In this document: positions 7,329 to 13,128 of the stretch, in pieces
Position numbering within the stretch: the first letter of the stretch is position 1
Layout: every line of letters starts with the position of its first letter
NCBI GenBank assembly: GCA_044238875.1
Contig: JBIICM010000058.1
Span: forward strand, 1-13,128
Direction of reading: 5' to 3'
DNA: 13,128 bases
DNA from: JAIBAI01 sp044238875
GTDB taxonomy: Bacteria > Bacteroidota > Bacteroidia > M30B66
The notes under the pieces: generated by a model
Told to the model about the DNA's origin: nothing
The model's database searches: none
The model's input: only the letters and a program-made list of their open reading frames with translations
Made by a program: the position numbers and the translations under genes

Positions 7329-9203
7329 ATGCGCCTTTTAGCTGGAAGCACACCGGTATGGATAATATTTGCCGGTGATCTGCTGATTACATTTGTTTCT
7401 GTCTGGATTTCCTATCTGCTGCGTTTTGAATTTCGTATACCGAACACCGAATGGGATACTTTTCCGGTCGTTTTCCCGGCGATTACCGCATGTCGTGCTT
7501 TGGGTTTCCTGTTGTTTAGCACGCACCGTACCATGTTGCGTTTTTCGGGTTCAGGCGACCTGCGCGGAATCATCCTGGCAAACCTTTCGGCTTCGACAAT
7601 AATCGCACTCTCAAACCCCCTGCTATTTAGCATCCGGGGTATTTACACTGTACCCTTCTCTATCATCGCCATTGAACTCATGTTTACAACTGTTATGATG
7701 GCAGGAGCCCGTTTTCTGGCGCGGAGAATTTATCAGGAATTATCCATCGGGAAGGGCGAAACCTATCAGGTATTGATTTACGGAGCAGGAGAAACAGGAT
7801 TAACCGCCAAGCGCGCCATCGAACGTGATGCCGGTACACGATACAGAGTGATTGGTTTTCTGGATGATGATAAAGTAAAGGCAGGAAAAAAATTTCAGGG
7901 AGTATCTGTCCGACCTACCGCGGAGCTTGAAAACATTTTCAGGCAGCAGAAAATCCGGCTGCTGATTCTTGCCTCCTCCGGTATTGCAGCTGATCGGCGC
8001 AAATGGCTGATTGAGAAATGTTTGAATAATCAAACCAGGGTATATTCAGTACCACCTGTCACCAATTGGATTAACGGGGAGTTGAGTTTTAAGCAGATTA
8101 AAAAAATTAATATCAATGACCTGCTTGAACGCGACCCGATAGTGCTTGATTCAGCGCTGATCAGTGATCAGCTCAGCGACCGGTGTATTCTTGTGAGCGG
8201 AGCTGCCGGTTCGATAGGCAGCGAACTGGTAAGGCAGCTGATCTGCTTTAAGCCCCGGCAAATAATTTTGCTCGATCAGGCCGAGAGTGCGTTGTATGAT
8301 CTGGAACGTGAACTGGAAGAAGAAAGCGAAATGCCGGATTGTGTTTACCTGGTGGGTGATATCACCAACAGGGAACGGCTAGAAAATTTATTTGTCAAAT
8401 ACAATCCGCAGATTGTGTTTCATGCAGCCGCTTACAAGCACGTGCCACTGATGGAGTACAACCCCTATGAAGCTGTGCGCACCAATGTTATTGGCACGCG
8501 CTTTATGGCAGACCTGAGCGTTAAAAATAAGGTGGAGAAGTTCATTATGGTCTCAACCGACAAGGCGGTGAGGCCCACCAATGTAATGGGCGCTTCCAAA
8601 CGCATTGCTGAAATGTACGTGCAGGCTTTGGGCAATACCTGTACAACCCGTTTTGTAACTACGCGCTTTGGTAATGTGCTGGGGTCGAACGGTTCTGTTA
8701 TTCCTCTTTTTAGAAAACAGATCGAACGGGGAGGGCCGGTTACAGTAACCCACCCCGAAATCACTCGGTACTTCATGACCATCAGCGAAGCGGCCCGGCT
8801 TGTGCTGGAGGCCGGTGCTATGGGACAGGGCGGGGAGATTTTCATCTTCGATATGGGTAAGTCGGTGAAGATCATTGATCTGGTGCATAAAATGATTCAG
8901 CTTTCAGGTCTTACTGCAGGTAAGGACATAGAAATTGTGTTTACAGGGCTTCGTCCGGGCGAAAAACTATATGAAGAATTGCTCAACGACAAGGAGAACA
9001 CACTGGCAACGCACCATCAGCAGATAATGCGCGCCCGCATTGCACCGGTTGATTACAATCAGGTTTTGCATGGTGTTGAAGCCCTCTCTGAAGCGCTGTC
9101 AACCATGCAGGATCAGGAGGTGGTAAGAATCATGAAAACGCTGGTGCCTGATTATATCAGCAACAATTCTGTGTTTCAGTTGTTGGATCATCCGGAAACA
9201 TGA
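7329..9203 (+). CDS. Membrane-anchored nucleotide-sugar 4,6-dehydratase/epimerase, FlaA1/CapD/WbpM/PglF type
   Basis: 624 residues from the ATG at 7329. A TTG at 7263 in the same frame would add 22 residues without homology-like character and would lie upstream of the promoter-like element. The N terminus has about four hydrophobic segments (~10-30, 47-65, 83-103, 106-126). Then comes a first Rossmann-like domain with LIYGAGETG (~149-157) and GFLDDD (~176-181), then the catalytic short-chain-dehydrogenase domain: SGAAGSIGSEL NAD-binding loop (~290-300), HAAAYKHVPLME (~365-376), STDKAVRPTNVMGASKR (~409-425). The catalytic pair is Met420-x3-Lys424 instead of Tyr-x3-Lys, the known hallmark of this membrane dehydratase branch. 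The ending LRPGEKLYEELL is also typical. The enzyme would act on a UDP-HexNAc such as UDP-GlcNAc, giving a 4-keto-6-deoxy sugar for surface polysaccharide or protein glycosylation; the substrate is inferred. The next gene overlaps by 4 nt. Confidence 0.92.
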   Translation: MRLLAGSTPVWIIFAGDLLITFVSVWISYLLRFEFRIPNTEWDTFPVVFPAITACRALGFLLFSTHRTMLRFSGSGDLRGIILANLSASTIIALSNPLLFSIRGIYTVPFSIIAIELMFTTVMMAGARFLARRIYQELSIGKGETYQVLIYGAGETGLTAKRAIERDAGTRYRVIGFLDDDKVKAGKKFQGVSVRPTAELENIFRQQKIRLLILASSGIAADRRKWLIEKCLNNQTRVYSVPPVTNWINGELSFKQIKKININDLLERDPIVLDSALISDQLSDRCILVSGAAGSIGSELVRQLICFKPRQIILLDQAESALYDLERELEEESEMPDCVYLVGDITNRERLENLFVKYNPQIVFHAAAYKHVPLMEYNPYEAVRTNVIGTRFMADLSVKNKVEKFIMVSTDKAVRPTNVMGASKRIAEMYVQALGNTCTTRFVTTRFGNVLGSNGSVIPLFRKQIERGGPVTVTHPEITRYFMTISEAARLVLEAGAMGQGGEIFIFDMGKSVKIIDLVHKMIQLSGLTAGKDIEIVFTGLRPGEKLYEELLNDKENTLATHHQQIMRARIAPVDYNQVLHGVEALSEALSTMQDQEVVRIMKTLVPDYISNNSVFQLLDHPET

Positions 9204-9619
9204 AGTATCACAAGGTAAACATCCAACTGCGTTTTTCAGACTTCGATATGTTAAAGCATGTGAATAATGCGAGGTTTGTAACGTTTATGGAAATTGGCAG
9301 GGTGTCGTTTTTTGATTTGTTAACAGAAAACAAACACAGATGGGATGAAACCGGGATGATTGTTGCAAGGCTGGAGCTCGATTTTAAAGCGCCGGTTTTG
9401 TGGGGAGAAGATCTTTATGTGGAAACGGCTGTGAGGGAAATTGGCAATAAATCGGTTCGTATTCATACCAGAATGCTTGCAGGAGCAGGTTCAGAAAAAA
9501 TTAGCCTCAGGGCCGAAGCCGAAACTGTAATGGTATGCTATGACTTCGTTAAAAATCAGAGTATTACAGTTCCGGAAGCATGGAAACAAAAAATCGAGCA
9601 ATGGAATTTAAATCACTAA
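9200..9619 (+). CDS. Acyl-CoA thioesterase, 4HBT/YbgC-like hot-dog fold
   Basis: 139 residues, the usual single hot-dog domain length. The N-terminal signature is R-F-S-D-F-D-M-L-K-H-V-N-N (residues 11-23). Asp16 occupies the place of the catalytic aspartate of 4-hydroxybenzoyl-CoA thioesterases, followed by the H-V-N-N turn and the long central helix (FVTFMEIGRVSFFDLL). The strand ARLELDFKAPVLWGEDLYVET then follows, also typical. It would hydrolyse an acyl-CoA to the free acid and CoA in the cytoplasm; the acyl chain cannot be predicted. The ATG is inside the dehydratase stop (ATGA), so the two are translationally coupled. The next gene starts 7 bp after its stop. No link between thioester hydrolysis and the sugar pathway is obvious; co-transcription may be convenience. 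Confidence 0.88.
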   Translation: MKYHKVNIQLRFSDFDMLKHVNNARFVTFMEIGRVSFFDLLTENKHRWDETGMIVARLELDFKAPVLWGEDLYVETAVREIGNKSVRIHTRMLAGAGSEKISLRAEAETVMVCYDFVKNQSITVPEAWKQKIEQWNLNH

Positions 9620-9626
9620 TCTCAAT

Positions 9627-10199
9627 ATGAACAAACTTCAAATCTTTATTTCGGCCTTAACGGCCATAACATCACTGGCCTGTACGCGGGTGAAAAGTAT
9701 TCCTGAAAACATGAAAACAGAACAAAAAGACACTGGTTTTTACCAGATTAGCATGCGCTCAATTGATGGAGAATCAATCAATTTCAGTCGTTACAAAGGA
9801 AAAAAGGTATTAATTGTAAATGTAGCCTCTGAATGTGGTTTCACTCCACAGTATGCCGAGCTGGAAACGCTGCATAAAAAATTTGGTGATAAACTCGTTG
9901 TGCTGGGCTTTCCTTGTAACCAGTTTGGCGGACAGGAGCCTGGTTCGGCTGAAGACATCAGAACCTTTTGCTCGAAAAACTACGGGGTTAGTTTTCAGTT
10001 GTTTGAAAAAACTGATGTGAAAGGAGAAAAGCAGTCCGCAGTATATCAATGGCTTGGTTCAAAAGCACTAAATGGTTGGAATGATGAGTTGCCCAACTGG
10101 AATTTCTGTAAGTACCTCATTGATGAAAACGGGCGACTGCTCAGGTTTTTTCCATCCCGTATCAAGCCAATGAGCGAAGAAATAACCGGTTTGCTCTGA
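9627..10199 (+). CDS. Glutathione peroxidase-family thiol peroxidase, predicted lipoprotein
   Basis: 190 residues, about 160 of them the GPx domain. The N terminus has two charged-polar residues, a hydrophobic stretch and a SLAC lipobox (Cys19), so the mature protein is predicted to be lipid-anchored in the envelope. The catalytic set is visible: Cys70 in NVASECGFTPQY, Gln103 in FPCNQFGGQEPG, and Trp158-Asn159 in PNWNF. Cys115 in the helix after that block is a plausible resolving cysteine, as in thioredoxin-dependent bacterial and plant enzymes, so thioredoxin rather than glutathione may be the reductant. The active residue is cysteine, not selenocysteine. Cys161 follows the WNF motif, where Glu or Ser is commoner. 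It would reduce peroxides or lipid hydroperoxides. It is the last gene of the dehydratase cluster; the next gene has its own promoter. Confidence 0.92.
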   Translation: MNKLQIFISALTAITSLACTRVKSIPENMKTEQKDTGFYQISMRSIDGESINFSRYKGKKVLIVNVASECGFTPQYAELETLHKKFGDKLVVLGFPCNQFGGQEPGSAEDIRTFCSKNYGVSFQLFEKTDVKGEKQSAVYQWLGSKALNGWNDELPNWNFCKYLIDENGRLLRFFPSRIKPMSEEITGLL

Positions 10200-10222
10200 T
10201 ACGAATCATTTAAGTACTTTTG
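10190..10222 (+). promoter_or_regulatory. Putative Bacteroidetes-type promoter of the gldFG operon
   Basis: TTTG at 10190-10193 (-33 element) and TACTTTTG at 10215-10222 (exact TAnnTTTG -7 element) are separated by 21 nt, within the spacing known for Bacteroidetes promoters. The -7 element ends 16 nt before the ATG of gldF. This is the best-formed promoter in the window; its -33 part overlaps the 3' end of the peroxidase gene. Confidence 0.65.
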
Positions 10223-10238
10223 GAACCTGGGCAAACCC

Positions 10239-10970
10239 ATGTTCGCATTACTTAAAAAAGAAATAGGAACTTTCCTTTATTCCCTGATAGGGTATATTGT
10301 CATATCTGTATTCCTGCTCTCCGTAGGTCTTTTCCTATGGATATTTCCGGGAAATTTCAATGTTCTACAAGCCGGTGTTTCATCACTGGAGAACTATTTT
10401 ATTCTGGCCCCCTGGATCTTTATGTTCCTGATACCTGCCATCACCATGCGTTCGTTTGCAGAAGAAAAGCGTACCGGAACAATTGAACTTTTACTGACCA
10501 GACCTCTAACAGAATGGCAGATAGTTTTGTCGAAGTACCTTGCCGGCTTTATCCTTGTCGGGCTCGCTGTTCTACCAACTTTACTTTATTTTTATTCTGT
10601 TTACATGCTCGGAAATCCTCCTGGAAATATTGATACCGGCAGCACCTGGGGTTCTTACATCGGCTTAATGCTGCTTGCCGGCACCTTTGTATCCGTTGGA
10701 TTATTTGCCTCAGCGCTCAGCGATAATCAGGTGGTAGCATTTATTACTGGTTTTTTCGGATGTTTCTTTCTGTATTCGGGTTTCGATTCCATTGCAAGTC
10801 TTGAATTCTGGGGTCACACGGGCCTATTTATCGCTTACCTCGGCATCAGTGAGCATTATGCCTCCATCAGCAGAGGTGTTATTGATAGCCGTGATCTGTT
10901 TTATTTTGCAGGTTTTACCCTGATATTTCTTGCCCTTACAAGATTTAAGCTCCTTGGACGAAACTGGTAA
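10239..10970 (+). CDS. gldF: Gliding motility-associated ABC transporter permease GldF
   Basis: 243 residues with about six membrane segments (~15-35, 53-70, 99-121, 140-161, 166-181, 220-236), an ABC-2 type permease. The loop after the second segment holds MRSFAEEKRTGTIELLLTRP (~70-89), the conserved cytoplasmic coupling region of this family, and the next segment begins with W-x-IVLSKYLAG. Identification as GldF rests on this sequence plus the adjacent GldG. In Flavobacterium johnsoniae, GldF and GldG are membrane parts of an ABC transporter powered by GldA and linked to gliding. The ATPase is not in this window. The protein ends a few residues after the last segment (RFKLLGRNW), as is usual, so it does not look truncated. 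The gldG frame begins before its stop. Confidence 0.9.
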   Translation: MFALLKKEIGTFLYSLIGYIVISVFLLSVGLFLWIFPGNFNVLQAGVSSLENYFILAPWIFMFLIPAITMRSFAEEKRTGTIELLLTRPLTEWQIVLSKYLAGFILVGLAVLPTLLYFYSVYMLGNPPGNIDTGSTWGSYIGLMLLAGTFVSVGLFASALSDNQVVAFITGFFGCFFLYSGFDSIASLEFWGHTGLFIAYLGISEHYASISRGVIDSRDLFYFAGFTLIFLALTRFKLLGRNW

Positions 10971-12732
10971 AAACAATCAAGCAGGCTCGAAAAAGCCGAA
11001 CTTACGGCGTGCAGCATTGATCAACCTGATGCTGATCATCGTATTGGCTGTGCTTGTAAATAGCCTGTCGGTCTTTCTGTTTAAACGATTCGACCTCACG
11101 GCTGAGAAGCGTTTTACATTGAATGAGCATACCGTCAAACTCATTGAAGACCTTGACGACATTGTATATGTTAAGGTTTATCTTGATGGTGAATTGCCTT
11201 CCGGATACCAGCGTTTGCGCAATGCCACCCGTGAAATGCTTGATGAATTCAGGGCTTACAATAAAAACGTAGAGTATGAATTCATAAATCCATCAGAAGC
11301 AACTGATGAAAAGGAGAGAAAAGCAGTTTACCGGCAGTTGCTCAAGGATGGTCTGAGATATACCACGCCGGTTGAGAAACAGGAAGCCGGAATGACCCAA
11401 AGACTTATCTGGCCGGGGGCACTAATTACATACCGTAATAAAACCATACCCCTGCAGCTGCTACAAAGTAAAACCTACCGCACTGAGGATGAAATGATCA
11501 GCCGTTCGGTAAGTGACCTTGAATATGAACTAACCAATACCATCAGGAAATTAAGAACCACCATGAAACCTTCGATAGCTTTTATTGAAGGCCATGGCGA
11601 ATATGATACGCTTAAAACCTTTGACATTACCAATGCACTCAGGGAGTATTATATTGTAGAGCGGGTAAGGATTGACAGTCAGCTTAACTGTCTTGTTAAC
11701 AGGGCTGAAAAAGGAGATACTATGGTGTTTTATCCACGGTACAAGGCCATTGTTATTGCAGGCCCTGATTCTGCTTTTTCTGAAAAAGATAAATTTATTA
11801 TTGATCAGTATTTGATGCGTGGCGGCCGGGTTTTATGGCTTTTCGACCGGGTAAATGCCTCGATGGATAGTTTGGGAAGGCAGTCGTCGGCGCTTGTTTA
11901 CCCGCGTGAACTCAATCTTGACGACATGCTGCTTCGCTATGGGGTGAGGGTGAATGCAAATTTACTGATGGATCTTCGCTCGGCGAGTATCCCGCTAGTT
12001 ACAGGTCAGGTCGGCAATCAGCCCCGGATGAGCTTATTCCGGTGGTTTTATTTTCCGTTATCCTTACCGATGAGTAATCATCCGGTTGTGAATAATCTCA
12101 ACGCCATCCGTTTTGAATTTGCAAGTTCAATTGATACCCTGATGGCACCGGGCATCCGCAAAACAGTGCTACTTGCCGGCTCAAAAAGAAGTCAGCTGAT
12201 CAACACCCCTGCACGCATCTCATTAAACATTTTACGCGAAGAGCCGGATCCTTCAATGTACACCAAATCAAATGTTCCGCTGGCTGTATTGCTGGAGGGC
12301 AGGTTTGAATCGCATTTCCGGAATTTCAGAAACGATCTGCGGAATGATAAGCGAATCGGCTTTCTGCCGGTTGCGCAAAAACCTGGCGGGATGATCGTGA
12401 TTGGCGATGCAGATGTTATCAGAAACACTTACAATACAACCACGCGGCAGATTGTTCCGCTTGGTTATGACAAATATACCCGGGAGCTATTCGGAAATCT
12501 TGATTTTCTGGTGAATTGTATCAATTACCTCTGCGATGATTCAGGATTGATTTCTGTCAGATCACGAAATGTGGAAGTCAGACTGTTGGATGAAGCAAGA
12601 ATAAAATCAGAAAAACTTAGCTTAAACATGATCAATGTCGGTGCTCCTGTAGTTGTATTTTTATTGATCGGACTGATCTTGTTATACATCCGCAAGCGCA
12701 AATACGCAAGGCATAACCATATTAATGCATGA
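10930..12732 (+). CDS. gldG: Gliding motility-associated ABC transporter substrate-binding/auxiliary protein GldG
   Basis: About 600 residues. A short basic N terminus (SKKPNLRR) precedes a membrane segment (~30-51), followed by the conserved RFDLTAEKRFTLNEHT (~53-68), which is how GldG proteins enter their large external domain. FIEGHGEYDT and the GGRVLWLFDR strand mark the ABC-auxiliary fold, and GGMIVIGDAD lies near the end. A second membrane segment (~569-586) followed by RKRK anchors the C terminus, so most of the protein faces the periplasm. There is no ATG at a sensible place: the first is inside the first membrane segment. The start is given at TTG 10930 (41-nt overlap with gldF); TTG 10954 (17-nt overlap, eight residues shorter) is equally possible. 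Neither has a clear Shine-Dalgarno. It overlaps the next gene by 4 nt. Confidence 0.9.
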   Translation: MPLQDLSSLDETGKNNQAGSKKPNLRRAALINLMLIIVLAVLVNSLSVFLFKRFDLTAEKRFTLNEHTVKLIEDLDDIVYVKVYLDGELPSGYQRLRNATREMLDEFRAYNKNVEYEFINPSEATDEKERKAVYRQLLKDGLRYTTPVEKQEAGMTQRLIWPGALITYRNKTIPLQLLQSKTYRTEDEMISRSVSDLEYELTNTIRKLRTTMKPSIAFIEGHGEYDTLKTFDITNALREYYIVERVRIDSQLNCLVNRAEKGDTMVFYPRYKAIVIAGPDSAFSEKDKFIIDQYLMRGGRVLWLFDRVNASMDSLGRQSSALVYPRELNLDDMLLRYGVRVNANLLMDLRSASIPLVTGQVGNQPRMSLFRWFYFPLSLPMSNHPVVNNLNAIRFEFASSIDTLMAPGIRKTVLLAGSKRSQLINTPARISLNILREEPDPSMYTKSNVPLAVLLEGRFESHFRNFRNDLRNDKRIGFLPVAQKPGGMIVIGDADVIRNTYNTTTRQIVPLGYDKYTRELFGNLDFLVNCINYLCDDSGLISVRSRNVEVRLLDEARIKSEKLSLNMINVGAPVVVFLLIGLILLYIRKRKYARHNHINA

Positions 12733-13128
12733 AAAGAGGTAATCAGTTGTTGCTGGCTTTGGTCATTGTTATTTCAATAGCGTTGTCATATATACTTTTG
12801 AACCGTTCAGGTTCAACGCTGCGCGGTGAGTTGAAAGATTTTTCAATACCAGATACCGGATCTGTTGATCGAATTTTTATAGCTGATAAGTTGGGCAAGA
12901 CTTCACTCCTGGAGCGCAAGGGGATAGGGTACTGGGTGGTAAACAATAAATACCGGGCAAGACAGGATGCCATCAATAATTTGCTGGCTACCCTTTCCGC
13001 GTTGAAGGTGAAAGCACCTGTTGCCAAATCAATGGAGGCAAATGTGCTTAAAGATCTCGCCGGACCTTTGCAGCGCAAGGTTGAGGTATATGCCGCCGGC
13101 AGTAGGATTAAAACCATATATATAGGAG
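12729..13128 (+). CDS. DUF4340-like membrane-anchored protein, 3' end outside the window
   Basis: 133 complete codons are visible, with no stop before the window ends. The ATG lies in the gldG stop (ATGA), so it is translationally coupled as a third gene of the gldFG operon. The N terminus is MKRGNQ followed by one hydrophobic segment (~7-24), then a soluble part: RIFIADKLGKTSLLERKGIGYWVVNN and then a helix AINNLLATLSALKVKAPVA. This matches the remembered DUF4340 pattern, in which the protein chain reads I-x-I-x-x-x-x-G-x-x-x-x-L-x-R-x-x-x-x-W-x-V and then a helix with L-L-x-x-L-x-x-L. Such proteins often lie next to GldG-like ABC auxiliary genes. It is inferred to be anchored in the inner membrane and to work with the GldFG transporter; no biochemical activity is known to me. 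Confidence 0.8.
   Translation, partial: MKRGNQLLLALVIVISIALSYILLNRSGSTLRGELKDFSIPDTGSVDRIFIADKLGKTSLLERKGIGYWVVNNKYRARQDAINNLLATLSALKVKAPVAKSMEANVLKDLAGPLQRKVEVYAAGSRIKTIYIG

Noticed and set aside
8465..8888. Two long minus-strand open frames under the dehydratase gene
   Set aside because: They are antisense shadows of the catalytic domain, which is unmistakable on the plus strand.
10954..10985. Programmed frameshift fusing GldF and GldG near the T-AAA-AAC stretch
   Set aside because: The A run lies after the gldF stop and in the gldG frame, so ribosomes translating gldF would terminate before reaching it; GldF also ends normally.

Overview
The window comes from a member of the Bacteroidota (Bacteroidetes), most likely a gliding or type IX secretion (T9SS) lineage. 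Three things support this: a giant secreted protein ending in a gliding-motility-associated (CHU_C / T9SS type B) sorting domain, a gldF-gldG pair, and promoter-like sequences that repeatedly match the Bacteroidetes TAnnTTTG -7 element. Start regions mostly lack Shine-Dalgarno sequences, as is usual in this phylum. The genus cannot be told from the sequence.

Layout. (1) 1-3608, plus: the 3' end of a very large cell-surface protein (partial CUB, CUB, a cysteine-rich module, five Ig-like repeats, three PKD-like domains, C-terminal T9SS signal). (2) 4555-3621, minus: a two-gene Xre/MbcA-type antitoxin - RES-type NAD-degrading toxin operon, convergent with the surface protein (12 bp between stop codons), with its own promoter. 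(3) 7202-4829, minus: two glycosyltransferases in one operon, closed by a hairpin-plus-U-tract terminator at 4635-4672. (4) 7329-10199, plus: a membrane-anchored nucleotide-sugar 4,6-dehydratase (FlaA1/CapD/WbpM type), an acyl-CoA thioesterase overlapping it by 4 nt, and a lipoprotein glutathione peroxidase. (5) 10239-13128, plus: gldF, gldG and the start of a DUF4340-type membrane protein, tightly overlapping and with a well-formed promoter.

How the parts fit. The glycosyltransferases and the divergent sugar dehydratase share a 126-bp intergenic region with one promoter-like element facing each way. They look like part of a surface-polysaccharide or glycan locus: the dehydratase makes an activated deoxy-sugar precursor and the transferases place sugars. 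GldF and GldG are the membrane subunits of the Gld ABC transporter; its ATPase (GldA) is not in the window. The toxin-antitoxin pair appears to be an independent insert with its own promoter and a terminator upstream.

No rRNA, tRNA, CRISPR array, insertion sequence or phage gene was seen. Most content is recognisable. The points worth a second look are a G9 run inside the surface-protein gene, a palindrome over the toxin-antitoxin promoter, a probable leaderless start for the dehydratase, the absence of an ATG start for gldG, and the little-described third gene of the gldFG operon.
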